A stretch of 43,709 nt of DNA from an uncultured Alphaproteobacteria bacterium (GCA_947627155.1 CANQUX010000014.1:1-43709); one strand, 5' to 3'. Shown: positions 34,713-42,817, counted from the first letter of the stretch. Notes: generated from the letters alone by a model not told the origin. A program made the numbers and translations.

Positions 34713-35839
34713 AAGTCCTCAATCGGTTCTTGTTCCGCCTTATTCGGCGCTTTGGGTTGAGCACCGGCTTCCGTTAACAAATAAACGGGTTGCCCTGCCG
34801 AATCGGTGTTAACGGTTAAAATTAACTGATTTAATCGCAATTTTTCCCCCAATTCTTCCGCCGATCCGCGATAATGAAAATCAACGGCCAGGTGCTTGTT
34901 TGAAAAGCCTTTAATATCTACTTTATCGGCAAAATTCAAGCGCGCCAGTTTTTGTTTGATTCGGGATAAATCCGAAACTTTTTCGATCGGAGCGAACACT
35001 TGATAAACGGTTAACGGTTGAGCCGAGTTTTGCGTTAAATACAACCATTTTTTCGTCATGGCACGGACGGTATCTTTTAACAAATCCGCACAAATACGCT
35101 GCGCCGATTCTCTGTCGTCGGTAACTTTAAAAGATACTTCCGCCTCGGGCGCCGACCCGTTCGGCCAAACGGTGGTTTGAACGGCATAAGAGGTATTTTG
35201 CCTGATTACTTTCAGAATTAAAATTTGTGACACATAATATTTTTGAGCCAGCTCGCTTAACGAATGCGGATTTTGGTTGATAACGCCGGATTGAGCCAGC
35301 ATTTCGTCATCGGCATCACCGCGAACGGGTTGAAAGGTAAAAAGACGCGTTGCCGGCAAATCGTTTTGAAGAGCTTTCCAAAGCGGATTGTTTTCCGAAA
35401 AAAGAAAAACGCCCTGTTCGGTTTGATAAACGGGAATCACGATAAACGGTTGCGGAAGCCGTGCCAAAAAACTCACTTGTGCCGCTTCCAACAGGCGACG
35501 AATCTCGGGCGCTTTAAAGCGCACGGTCAATGCGCCGTAATATTTTGTTGAACCGGCGCGTTCATTCGCAACGGAAATATCCTGCACGAAAGAATCAATC
35601 AGCTTTTCATCATCAACGGTTATTTTTTCTCGATCCTGCACGGCGACAACCGTATCCAACAATTCTTTAAATGCCGCTTTTTTGCCGTGACTTAAAGCCT
35701 GTTCCCGTGCTTGGGCAGCCGAATCGGATTCGCCCGATATCGGCACACCCGAAATAATATAGACATCATCTGCCGATGCGCATAACGGCAAGAAAGCCGC
35801 TAAAAGTGCCGTTAATATCGATTTTAAAATTTTTTTCAT
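34709..35839 (-). CDS. DUF2066-like secreted protein of unknown function
   Basis: This 376-residue protein has a clear signal peptide (MKKILKSILTALLAAFLPLCASA, cleavage before DDVY). The mature part begins VYIISGVPISGESDSAAQAREQALSHGKKAAFKELL, which resembles the DUF2066 family found next to PerM and hdaA in Alphaproteobacteria. The middle contains mixed alpha/beta sequence (QPFIVIPVYQTEQGVFLF; AQKYYVSQILILKVI). The C-terminus repeats a beta-alpha-beta pattern (LTVYQVFAPIEKVSDLSRIKQKL). It is probably periplasmic. No catalytic motif is visible. Its stop overlaps the permease start by 4 bp, so the two are made together. Confidence 0.7.
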   Translation of the reverse strand: MKKILKSILTALLAAFLPLCASADDVYIISGVPISGESDSAAQAREQALSHGKKAAFKELLDTVVAVQDREKITVDDEKLIDSFVQDISVANERAGSTKYYGALTVRFKAPEIRRLLEAAQVSFLARLPQPFIVIPVYQTEQGVFLFSENNPLWKALQNDLPATRLFTFQPVRGDADDEMLAQSGVINQNPHSLSELAQKYYVSQILILKVIRQNTSYAVQTTVWPNGSAPEAEVSFKVTDDRESAQRICADLLKDTVRAMTKKWLYLTQNSAQPLTVYQVFAPIEKVSDLSRIKQKLARLNFADKVDIKGFSNKHLAVDFHYRGSAEELGEKLRLNQLILTVNTDSAGQPVYLLTEAGAQPKAPNKAEQEPIEDL

Positions 35840-35857
35840 TCAAAATCCTTTTTTTCA

Positions 35858-35892
35858 TTGAACCTTTTTTCATCTGATGTTATTTTATCAGA
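35858..35892 (+). promoter_or_regulatory. Possible promoter of the HIT gene with a dyad
   Basis: TTGAAC (35858-35863), a 17-bp spacer and TATTTT (35881-35886) lie about 45 bp upstream of the HIT gene. The inverted repeat TCTGAT (35873-35878) / ATCAGA (35887-35892) brackets the -10 box and could be an operator. Tentative. Confidence 0.35.
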
Positions 35893-35931
35893 AGAAACAA
35901 AAATTGCAACCAAAAAGAAAGGATATTTGCT

Positions 35932-36288
35932 ATGGAATATAATTCGGATAATGTTTTTGCCAAAATTTTACGCGGTGAAATCCCGACAAACAAAATCTAT
36001 GAAGATGAATATGCGCTTGCTTTTTATGATATTGCGCCTAAAGCCAAAATTCATGCGTTAGTCATTTCAAAAGCCATGGCGGTTGATTTTGAAGACTTTG
36101 TGGAACATTCAACGGCTTCCGAAATTGAAGGCTATATGCGCGCCATTGTTCGCACGGCCGAAAAATTAGATGTGATTAAAGACGGTTATCGGCTTGTTTT
36201 TAATTCGGGCAAAAACAGCGGGCAGGAGGTTCCGCATTTGCATGCCCATATTTTGGGCGGCGAACCGTTACCGACGGATCACATGTAA
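35932..36288 (+). CDS. HIT family nucleotide-binding protein (HinT-like)
   Basis: The 118-residue protein has the histidine-triad active site VPHLHAHILGG near the C-terminus and the N-terminal segment NVFAKILRGEIPTNKIYEDEYALAFYDIAPKAKIHALVI, typical of the HinT branch. These enzymes hydrolyse AMP-linked substrates such as adenosine phosphoramidates; the physiological substrate is unsettled. The ribosome binding site AAAGGA is 9 bases upstream. It stands alone, divergent from the DUF2066-like gene and convergent with the lipid A acyltransferase (16 bp gap, no terminator visible). Confidence 0.93.
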   Translation: MEYNSDNVFAKILRGEIPTNKIYEDEYALAFYDIAPKAKIHALVISKAMAVDFEDFVEHSTASEIEGYMRAIVRTAEKLDVIKDGYRLVFNSGKNSGQEVPHLHAHILGGEPLPTDHM

Positions 36289-36303
36289 AAAAAATTTGAT
36301 TTT

Positions 36304-37203
36304 TTATTGATATTCCGATTTTTCAAACCGCCGATGAATCCAAAGCCATTGCTCGGGTTTTTCGTAAATCCATTTTTCAAGCTCTCGGTTGATTTTTTGC
36401 ATGGTATCTTCAATAAAAGCTTGCTTCTCTTTTTGTTTGTCAAGATTGAGCGGATAAACTTCAATATCAAACACACCGTCGGCGCCGCGCACGCATCGAG
36501 CCATATAAATCGGCAGATTCATTTTCAGTGCAATGGTTGCAACGGCAGGTGCGGTTTGCGCCGGCTTGTTAAAAAACGGCACGGGAATGCCTTCCCGCAG
36601 TTTTTGATCGCATAACATCACAACGGCACCGCCTTGTTTTAACACGTCAAGCATTTTTTTGGCTCCTTGCGCGCCTTTGGGAATTAAAACACCTTTGCGT
36701 CGTTGAAACAATATTTTATCCAACCACGGATTGTTGGCCGATCGATAAACCGGATTCAAACAATAGGTATCAAACAAATAAGTGGCAGCCGATATTTCAA
36801 AATTGCCGAAATGTCCCGAACAGACAAAACAACCCTGTTTTAAACGTGCCTGTTCCTGTAAATAAGATAATCCCTTTTTGCGGGCTTGTTTATAAAGCGT
36901 GGCGGCATGCGGTAATTCGCCGTAAACCCGTCCCCAATGACACCACATGGCTTTTAAAATTTTTTCGCGTTCGGCCGGCGTTTTTTGCGGAAAAGCAAAA
37001 CTTAAATTTTTTCGACCGATTTCATTGCGTTTTTTCATTACATAATAAAGTCCCGAACCCAAAATACCGCCGAGCGTTGAAGCAAAACGCACCGGCAAAA
37101 TCTTAAATAAAGTAATGAATATCAAAACAATCAGACCGACAATCGGATCGGTCAGATATTGTTGGATAAAGGAGCGTTGTGATTTTCGAAGAGCCAAACT
37201 CAT
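36304..37203 (-). CDS. Lipid A biosynthesis acyltransferase (LpxL/HtrB family)
   Basis: This inner-membrane enzyme (299 residues) adds a secondary acyl chain to lipid A. After a basic head comes one hydrophobic helix (about 20-45). The acyltransferase HX4(D/E) motif is in CSGHFGNFEISAATY. Further family marks are NPVYRSANNPWLDKIL, GAVVMLCDQKLREGIPVPFFNKPAQTAPAVATIALKMN and the C-terminal EKPEQWLWIHRRF. Whether it is LpxL- or LpxM-like cannot be told. It begins one base before the lpxK stop codon region ends, and follows waaA and lpxK in one operon. Confidence 0.88.
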   Translation of the reverse strand: MSLALRKSQRSFIQQYLTDPIVGLIVLIFITLFKILPVRFASTLGGILGSGLYYVMKKRNEIGRKNLSFAFPQKTPAEREKILKAMWCHWGRVYGELPHAATLYKQARKKGLSYLQEQARLKQGCFVCSGHFGNFEISAATYLFDTYCLNPVYRSANNPWLDKILFQRRKGVLIPKGAQGAKKMLDVLKQGGAVVMLCDQKLREGIPVPFFNKPAQTAPAVATIALKMNLPIYMARCVRGADGVFDIEVYPLNLDKQKEKQAFIEDTMQKINRELEKWIYEKPEQWLWIHRRFEKSEYQ

Positions 37204-38175
37204 TTAAAAAATCCCCATAATTAAATCAGATACCGCTTGCGGGTTATCAAACACAAACTGACCGTCAATAATTTCAACATACTTTAACAAATCGCGCGGA
37301 ATTTTAACGGCATCTTTTGTGGTGGTCACCAGCGGTAAACCGTTTGCCGCTTTAATTAAGCGCTCAATGTCAAAACGGGTATAATAATAATGATCGGGAT
37401 AGCTTTCCGTTTTTTCAACTTTAATTCCCAAACCGGATAAGGCATTAAAAAACTTTTTCGGTTGTCCGATACCGGCAAATGCCATTACTTTTTTGCCTTT
37501 TAATGCGGCAGCGGATTTTTTTTTGATGACAAAAGAACCGCCGAAAATCGGTAAATCAACTTTGTTTCGTTGCAGATAGAACCGAACACCCCAATCATCT
37601 TCACCCACAATCACAACGGCATCAGCGCGGGCTAACCCTTTTAAAACAGGCTCTCTGAGGGATCCGGCCGGTAAAACTTCTTCGTTTCCGAAGCCTTTTT
37701 TTCCGTCAACAACCACAAAAGATAATGTTTTAATTAACGACGGATTTTGAAAACCGTCATCCATAACAATGCATTCCGCCCCTTTTCGAACAGCTAATTG
37801 TGCGCCTCGGGCACGGCGATTATCAACGACTGTCGGTCCGTAATTAGCCAAGAGAACCGCTTCATCACCCACATCATAAGACGAATGATTTTCCAAATCA
37901 ACCATCACGTTTTTCAAGTGGGATTTATAACCGTGATTTAAAAAGAAAAAGTTTTTTTTGTTTTTATATAATAAAGAAGCAATGGCAATACAAACAGGTG
38001 TTTTTCCCGTTCCGCCGACAGACAGATTGCCGACGCAAATAACGGGAACAGGGGCCTGATAGGGTTTTGCCCGCCGAAAACGGGAAGCCGTTCCGTAGGC
38101 ATAAAACCACCCGAACGGTTTTAACAGTTTCGATAAGAAATGATTCGGTAAATCCCAAAATTCCGGTGTTTTCAT
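37204..38175 (-). CDS. lpxK: Tetraacyldisaccharide 4'-kinase LpxK
   Basis: LpxK phosphorylates the 4' position of the lipid A disaccharide, giving lipid IVA. The 323-residue protein has a short N-terminal membrane-associated helix, the P-loop CVGNLSVGGTGKTPVCIA, the Walker B-like CIVMDDGFQNPSLIKTLSFVVVDG, and the C-terminal YPDHYYYTRFDIERLIKAANGLPLVTTTKDAVKIP. The start overlaps waaA by 4 bp (ATGA). The order waaA-lpxK-acyltransferase is a compact Kdo2-lipid A operon. Confidence 0.96.
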   Translation of the reverse strand: MKTPEFWDLPNHFLSKLLKPFGWFYAYGTASRFRRAKPYQAPVPVICVGNLSVGGTGKTPVCIAIASLLYKNKKNFFFLNHGYKSHLKNVMVDLENHSSYDVGDEAVLLANYGPTVVDNRRARGAQLAVRKGAECIVMDDGFQNPSLIKTLSFVVVDGKKGFGNEEVLPAGSLREPVLKGLARADAVVIVGEDDWGVRFYLQRNKVDLPIFGGSFVIKKKSAAALKGKKVMAFAGIGQPKKFFNALSGLGIKVEKTESYPDHYYYTRFDIERLIKAANGLPLVTTTKDAVKIPRDLLKYVEIIDGQFVFDNPQAVSDLIMGIF

Positions 38176-39440
38176 TTAAGTTGAAACCTTTCATTCAGTA
38201 ATCGATAAACGCGATCCAAAACACTCATTTCCGATGTGGCCAAAGCTTCCCCTCTTAAAGACATTTTTTCGGCAGCATCCGGTTTCATCATGCTTGAAAG
38301 AAGCTGTTTTGTTAAATCCTCTTTATCTTTCACTTCAATTAAGGCTTTTTCTTTTTTGGCGCGTGCTACGATTTCCCGAAAATTAAAAGCATACGGCCCG
38401 ATAAACACGGCGCGACGCAAGCGCATGGGTTCCAACATATTTTGCCCGCCGAACGGAATAAGAGAACCGCCCACAAACACATAAAACGCCAACTGATAGA
38501 TTAAGCCCATTTCACCGATGGTATCGGCCAAATAGGCATCTGTTTGCGGCGTGATTGTTTCTCCGCGCGAGCGCCGAGCAACCCGCAACCCTTTCTTTTT
38601 GAGCATTTTTTCAATTTCATCGCCTCTGTCCGGATGACGCGGCGCAAAAACGGTGAGCAGATTTTTATATTCCTTTTTAATTTCCGTATGAACAACTGCG
38701 CCCATTTCTTCTTCATTGGGATGCGTGCTTGCCATACACCAACACGGCCGATCGCCGATGAGTTTTTTAAGCGCTTTTAATTCTTTCATATCAAACGGTG
38801 ATGAAACGGCGGCAAATTTTAAGTTCCCGACGCTGACGGCATCGTTTGCACCCAACACGCGCAAGCGACGGGCATCCTCCTGCGATTGTCCCAACGAGAG
38901 GGAAAACAATGATTGCACGGCATGAATCACATAAGGCACTTTTTGCCACCGCGCGAAAGATTTATCGGAAATTCGCCCGTTCAGCAGCACCAAAGGAATT
39001 TTTTGCCGATGGATTTCACACAGCATATTCGGCCAAAATTCCGATTCGAACCAAAGAGCCAGATCGGGATGCCAATAAGAAACAAACTTTTTAACGGCCC
39101 ACGGAAAATCAATCGGTAAAAATTGATGAAAAGCCCGTTTGGGCAGACGAGTCGCCATTAAAGCGGCGGATGTGACGGTACCGGAAGTGACCATCACCTG
39201 TAAATTTTGATTTTCTTCCAATATTTTTTTAATGAGCGGCATCATGGATAAACATTCGCCCACGCTGGCGCCGTGAAACCAAATCAATTTCCCTTTTTCA
39301 CGCTTTTTCCGCGGGAATCCCAGCCGTTCATTGAAGCGGGATTTCTCTTCCTTTCCCTTGTAAAGACGAATCAGCAGCCATATAAAAACAAGAGGGCTTA
39401 ACAAAATTGTGCAAATACGATATAAAAATAATATTGCCAT
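38172..39440 (-). CDS. waaA: 3-deoxy-D-manno-octulosonic acid (Kdo) transferase WaaA
   Basis: WaaA attaches Kdo to lipid IVA, linking lipid A to the core. The 422-residue GT30 enzyme starts with a membrane helix (about 1-25). It shows KLIWFHGASVGECLSMMPLI, VTSGTVTSAALMATRLP, LALWFESEFWPNML, LLNGRISDKSFARWQK and the C-terminal donor site FVGGSLIPFGGQNMLEPMRLRRAVFIGPY. The ATG at 39440 is preferred. A TTG three codons upstream is an alternative, since spacing to GAAGG is short for the ATG. It is the first gene of the lipid A operon and is divergent from the winged-helix regulator at 39516. The number of Kdo units added cannot be read from sequence. Confidence 0.95.
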   Translation of the reverse strand: MAILFLYRICTILLSPLVFIWLLIRLYKGKEEKSRFNERLGFPRKKREKGKLIWFHGASVGECLSMMPLIKKILEENQNLQVMVTSGTVTSAALMATRLPKRAFHQFLPIDFPWAVKKFVSYWHPDLALWFESEFWPNMLCEIHRQKIPLVLLNGRISDKSFARWQKVPYVIHAVQSLFSLSLGQSQEDARRLRVLGANDAVSVGNLKFAAVSSPFDMKELKALKKLIGDRPCWCMASTHPNEEEMGAVVHTEIKKEYKNLLTVFAPRHPDRGDEIEKMLKKKGLRVARRSRGETITPQTDAYLADTIGEMGLIYQLAFYVFVGGSLIPFGGQNMLEPMRLRRAVFIGPYAFNFREIVARAKKEKALIEVKDKEDLTKQLLSSMMKPDAAEKMSLRGEALATSEMSVLDRVYRLLNERFQLK

Positions 39441-39515
39441 TTCCTTCAACTTTCTGATACAATAGATTTCAATATGTATGTCATCTTAACGCAAATAAAA
39501 TAAAAAGGCAAGACT

Positions 39516-40103
39516 ATGATTCAAATTTATACAAAAAATGCACTGTTTCTGGATACACTTTTAACGGCGTTAAAGGATTTTCAGCCGATTGTTTATCAAC
39601 CGAAAAGTGTACCGGCACCGGTTTTAATTATTTGCGATTCACAAAAAAAGACCGATGAATTTTTGGCAACTCCCGTTCAAAGCAGCATTATTTTGTTGGG
39701 AACGCATCATGAAGAAGCCGATGTGGAATTATCGTTGCCCTGTTCGCTCAACAATTTAAGCGAGCAAGTTCAAAAACTGCTGCACAAGCGGGAAAATGCC
39801 CCCGATTTTGAAAATAAAACGTTTTTGTTTGAAGGGGCAAAACGTTCTTTAACATTCAAAGAAACGCAACGGGAAATTCGGCTGACGGAAAAAGAAACGG
39901 ATTTAATTATTTACTTAATTAAATCTCTGCCGAACGGTGTTTCCAGAGTTGATTTGTTGACGGGCGTATGGAATTATCGCGCCGACAGTGAAACACATAC
40001 CGTTGAAACACACATTTATGCGTTACGGCAAAAAATCGGTGAAAAATATGCCGATCATTTTATTACCAACACGCCTGACGGCTATTCGTTGGTTCAAGAT
40101 TAA
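39516..40103 (+). CDS. Orphan winged-helix regulator (OmpR/PhoB-type DNA-binding domain) with a degenerate receiver-like N-terminus
   Basis: The C-terminal 95 residues form an OmpR/PhoB winged helix. REIRLTEKETDLIIYLI is the start, GVSRVDLLTGVWNYRADSETHTVETHIYALRQKIG is the recognition helix region, and FITNTPDGYSLV is the wing. The N-terminal about 85 residues have a receiver-like beta/alpha rhythm (IQIYTKNALFLDTLLTAL; PVLIICDSQ; SSIILLGTH). They lack the paired acids of the phosphorylation pocket and the conserved lysine. No histidine kinase is nearby. It may therefore act without phosphorylation, as atypical response regulators do. It is divergent from waaA, and a strong promoter separates it from rlmE. 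Its targets are unknown. Confidence 0.75.
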   Translation: MIQIYTKNALFLDTLLTALKDFQPIVYQPKSVPAPVLIICDSQKKTDEFLATPVQSSIILLGTHHEEADVELSLPCSLNNLSEQVQKLLHKRENAPDFENKTFLFEGAKRSLTFKETQREIRLTEKETDLIIYLIKSLPNGVSRVDLLTGVWNYRADSETHTVETHIYALRQKIGEKYADHFITNTPDGYSLVQD

Positions 40104-40115
40104 AAAAAATTCACT

Positions 40116-40144
40116 TTGACAATTCGTATCAAACAAGTTATACT
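40116..40144 (+). promoter_or_regulatory. Strong sigma-70 promoter of rlmE
   Basis: A perfect TTGACA (40116-40121), a 17-bp spacer and TATACT (40139-40144) give transcription from about 40151, some 23 bases before the rlmE start. It is the best promoter match in the window. Confidence 0.85.
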
Positions 40145-40173
40145 TATTCCCGATAAAAAAAGGATAAAAAAGA

Positions 40174-40869
40174 ATGCAATTTAACGAGCGCCCTTTAAAA
40201 ACGCATTTGAAAAAAGTCAAAGGTCGAAAAGCCTCCAGCACGAAATGGTTGCAGCGGCAGTTAAACGATCCGTATGTTTCCAAAGCGCATCAAATGGGCT
40301 TTCGCGGACGTGCCGCTTTTAAAATTATGCAGTTAGATGATCAATTTCATTTTTTTAAACCCGGGCGCCGTGTGGTTGATTTAGGTTGTGCCCCGGGCGG
40401 GTGGTCACAGGTGGCCGTCGAACGGGTAAAATCAACCGCGCAAAATCCGCTGGTGGTGGGAATGGATTTACTGCCCGCGCAACCGATAGCCGGCGCTTTG
40501 CTGGTTCAAATGGATTTTACATCCGATGAAGCGCCGCAAAAATTGCAGGAATTGTTGGGCGGTCATCGCGCTGATATTGTTTTATCGGATATGGCGGCAA
40601 ACACAACGGGCATTCACGGTATTGATCATTTACGCATTATGAATTTGTTGGAATTGGCTTATGATTTTGCCTGTCAAATTTTAAATCCGAACGGCGTGTT
40701 TGTGGCCAAAATTTTTCAAGGCGGAACGGAAAATCAATTTTTGGCACAAATGAAACAAAATTTTGCCGTTGTCAAGCATGCCAAACCCGATGCCAGCCGT
40801 AAAGATTCATCGGAGGTTTATGTTGTCGCAACCGGATTCAGAGGAACAAAATGCAACCCGAAAAGTTAA
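40174..40869 (+). CDS. rlmE: 23S rRNA (uridine-2552-2'-O)-methyltransferase RlmE (FtsJ/RrmJ)
   Basis: RlmE methylates the ribose of U2552 in the A loop during late 50S assembly. The 231-residue product begins with a basic RNA-binding tail (KTHLKKVKGRKASSTKWLQRQ). It shows the catalytic lysine region GFRGRAAFKIMQLD, the SAM site VVDLGCAPGGWSQVAV, SDMAANTTGIHGIDHLR and the second catalytic lysine in NGVFVAKIFQGG. The second methyltransferase gene starts 19 bp before its end, so the two are co-translated. Confidence 0.95.
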   Translation: MQFNERPLKTHLKKVKGRKASSTKWLQRQLNDPYVSKAHQMGFRGRAAFKIMQLDDQFHFFKPGRRVVDLGCAPGGWSQVAVERVKSTAQNPLVVGMDLLPAQPIAGALLVQMDFTSDEAPQKLQELLGGHRADIVLSDMAANTTGIHGIDHLRIMNLLELAYDFACQILNPNGVFVAKIFQGGTENQFLAQMKQNFAVVKHAKPDASRKDSSEVYVVATGFRGTKCNPKS

Positions 40870-41930
40870 AAAACATAGCAGCCGATCTTTTGGAACAAAT
40901 TATTCATTCACCCAAACCGGCAGAAGAAATTTTAAATACGTTTACGCGCACGCATAAATCAATCGGCAGCGCAAACCGGCGTTTTTTAACCGATATTGTT
41001 TATCAGGTGTTGCGTTCGTTTCGGCGATTGAGTTTTTGTTATCCCGCGGCTGATTTCCGTGAAAAAACCGATTTAATCGAAAAGCCGCTGCCTTCTTTGG
41101 AAAAGGCGCCGCCGGCCGTTCAATGGGAAATTCCCGATTGGCTTTTGTCTCATATTGAAAAGCCGGAACAGGAATTGCCGGCATTAACACAAAAAGCCGA
41201 AGTGATTTTGCGCGCAAACGGTTCGCGCGAAGAAATTCGGCAAAAACTGGCGGCGGAAGGCATTGAAACGGAGCCGACAAAACTTTCGCCGTGGGGATTG
41301 ATCTTAAAAAAGCGCGCCAACTTAAAAGGTTCGGCCTGCTATCGGGAGGGCTTGATTGAAATTCAAGATGAGGGCTCGCAGCTGGTTGCTTTAAAAACAG
41401 GCATTCAAGCCGGAAACAGTGTGTTGGATTATTGTGCGGGTGCGGGCGGAAAATCGCTGATTTTTGCGCAAATGATGCAAAATAAAGGACAAATTACGGC
41501 GCATGATATTTCCGAGCGTTCTTTAAAAGAATTGAATCGGCGCGCCGAACGGGCAGGGATTCACATTATTCAAACAACAACGCATTTGCCTCAAAATGCA
41601 ACATTTGATTATGTGGTGGTTGATGCGCCGTGTTCGGGAACCGGTACGTGGCGACGCTTTCCGGACAGACGATTAAAACTTACGCCGGAACAGTTTGAGG
41701 CGCTTTTAAAAAAACAAAAAATAATTTTGCAAAAAGCAGCTTCTTATGTAAAAGAAAACGGTAAATTGGTTTATATAACCTGTTCAATCACGCAAGATGA
41801 AAATATCGGGCAAATTCGGTTGTTTTTAAAAACAAATAAAGCGTTTAAATTGTGTACGCATCAACAATTATCCCCGTATCGCACGCAAACGGACGGCTTT
41901 TTCTATGCCGTTATGCAACGTATCCGATAA
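40851..41930 (+). CDS. RsmB-like RNA (cytosine-C5)-methyltransferase (NOL1/NOP2/Sun family), second copy
   Basis: The 359-residue protein has an N-terminal helical, NusB-like region (about 1-75, RTHKSIGSANRRFLTDIVYQVLRSFRRL). It is shorter than in the rsmB gene at 14505-15773. The methyltransferase domain is complete: motif I VLDYCAGAGGKSLIFA, motif IV VVDAPCSGTGTWRRFPDRRL with the resolving cysteine, and motif VI VYITCSITQDEN with the catalytic cysteine. Such proteins act on rRNA or tRNA cytosines. The DAPCSGTGTWRR signature is shared by alphaproteobacterial RsmB-like proteins, but the target base is not known. It overlaps rlmE by 19 bp, forming a two-gene RNA-modification operon. Confidence 0.85.
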   Translation: MQPEKLKNIAADLLEQIIHSPKPAEEILNTFTRTHKSIGSANRRFLTDIVYQVLRSFRRLSFCYPAADFREKTDLIEKPLPSLEKAPPAVQWEIPDWLLSHIEKPEQELPALTQKAEVILRANGSREEIRQKLAAEGIETEPTKLSPWGLILKKRANLKGSACYREGLIEIQDEGSQLVALKTGIQAGNSVLDYCAGAGGKSLIFAQMMQNKGQITAHDISERSLKELNRRAERAGIHIIQTTTHLPQNATFDYVVVDAPCSGTGTWRRFPDRRLKLTPEQFEALLKKQKIILQKAASYVKENGKLVYITCSITQDENIGQIRLFLKTNKAFKLCTHQQLSPYRTQTDGFFYAVMQRIR

Positions 41931-42006
41931 AAAGTTTAAAATGCATATTTATTAGTATGATACGCATCGTATAAATGTCAGGAAGATTATATAATTTCCT
42001 CAAATA

Positions 42007-42160
42007 AACGTACGATTTTTGCAACACTTTTTTTTGATTTTTTCAAAAAAAATTTAATTTAAGCGGAATTCATTGATTTTTCGACTGTTTTTTAGTGGTG
42101 ATTTTTTGCCTTTTGAGGGCAAAATTTGCCCCGGAATCCGCGTTGCATTAAAGGTACGTT
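42007..42160. repeat. Pilin-upstream element, copy A (154 bp with imperfect terminal inverted repeats)
   Basis: The element starts with AACGTACGATTTTTGCAAC (42007-42025) and ends with GTTGCATTAAAGGTACGTT (42142-42160). These are inverted repeats at 15 of 19 positions. Its first 50 bp (42007-42056) are identical to copy B, and its last about 54 bp (from 42112) nearly so. The roughly 55 bp between differ. It fills most of the 355-bp gap between the methyltransferase gene and the first pilin gene. The rest of that gap is AT-rich leader and small dyads. No clear target-site duplication is seen. Confidence 0.75.
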
Positions 42161-42171
42161 TAATTTATGCT
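42117..42171 (+). promoter_or_regulatory. Predicted promoter and palindromic site of the first pilin-like gene
   Basis: Palindrome GGGCAA-AAT-TTGCCC (42117-42131) lies 11 bp upstream of TTGCAT (42143-42148). A 17-bp spacer and TATGCT (42166-42171) follow. The same arrangement, with the same 11-bp gap, occurs in copy B, so a shared regulator is plausible. Confidence 0.5.
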
Positions 42172-42177
42172 AATAAA

Positions 42178-42262
42178 TGAGAGAAAGAATCTCTCAAATG
42201 ATGAAAATAAGGCTTTAATGCCTTTAAAATGAACGTTTTTCAGACTCGGGGAGTTTGAAAAA
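42178..42262 (+). promoter_or_regulatory. Structured leader of the first pilin-like gene
   Basis: Three hairpins follow one another: TGAGAGA/TCTCTCA (42178-42196), AAGGC/GCCTT (42209-42224), and a 12-bp stem TTTTTCAGACTC/GAGTTTGAAAAA with one G-T pair around GGG (42236-42262). The ribosome binding site AAAGGA follows at about 42274. The second pilin gene has no such leader. A role in mRNA stability or control is inference. Confidence 0.45.
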
Positions 42263-42285
42263 TAACCTAAATGAAAGGATAAAAA

Positions 42286-42723
42286 ATGAGAAATACAAAC
42301 GAATCAGGCCGTTCCATGGTTGAAATGCTGGGCGTTTTAGCCATTATCGGTGTTTTAAGTATCGGCGGTATTGCCGGCTATTCCATGGCTATGAATCGCT
42401 ATCGCGCCAATGAAGCTTTGGACATGGCCAATAAATATGCCGTTGTTTTGTTTGCCGGAGCGCAAACTTATGCGGCAACACACGGAGAAACAAGCAGTTA
42501 TTCAAAACCGACACTATATGATGCCGGCTTAACGACAGATAGTACAAGCAAGTCTAAAACCCCGGGTGGTTCTACCATAACTGCAAACAGTATTGGTGAG
42601 GACGGTGTTACTTTGGATATTACTTTTCCGACAGATGCCGTTTGCAAAGCTGCAGTCAGTATTTTGGGTGAAACCGGTAATTGTAGCAGTAACAAGATTT
42701 CACATAATTTCAAACAAAGCTAA
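42286..42723 (+). CDS. Prepilin-like protein with N-terminal cleavage/methylation motif (first of two)
   Basis: The 145-residue product has an eight-residue leader ending in Gly8, then RSMVEMLGVLAIIGVLSIGG. This is a type IV prepilin peptidase site with glutamate at mature position +5, followed by the hydrophobic assembly helix. Mature residue +1 is Arg instead of the usual Phe or Met. The rest is a small pilin-like domain (helix to about residue 60, then Thr/Ser-rich strands) with two cysteines near the C-terminus (VCKAAV, GNCSS) that could form the D-loop disulfide. It is shorter than most major pilins, so it may be a pseudopilin or a variable pilin. No pilus assembly genes are in the window. 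It has its own upstream element and a terminator. Confidence 0.82.
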   Translation: MRNTNESGRSMVEMLGVLAIIGVLSIGGIAGYSMAMNRYRANEALDMANKYAVVLFAGAQTYAATHGETSSYSKPTLYDAGLTTDSTSKSKTPGGSTITANSIGEDGVTLDITFPTDAVCKAAVSILGETGNCSSNKISHNFKQS

Positions 42724-42768
42724 CACCTTATTTGCTTAAAAAGCAGTGCTTTTTAAGGCAAAGAACGG

Positions 42769-42817
42769 CGGGCAGGGCGGTTTTTCTTGAGTTTCCGTCT
42801 CTGCCCGTTGTTTTTTT
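42769..42817 (+). terminator. Terminator region of the first pilin-like gene
   Basis: CGGGCAG (42769-42775) pairs with CTGCCCG (42801-42807), extended inward by GGCGG/CCGTC-type pairs. It is followed by TTG and seven T (42811-42817). A separate perfect 10-bp hairpin, CTTAAAAAGC/GCTTTTTAAG with an AGT loop, lies between it and the stop codon (42735-42757). Confidence 0.8.

Noticed and set aside
41960-41999. Short dyads (ATACG-CAT-CGTAT and an AT-rich palindrome) downstream of the second methyltransferase
   Set aside because: The arms are short in AT-rich sequence, with no T tract and no second copy; chance is likely.
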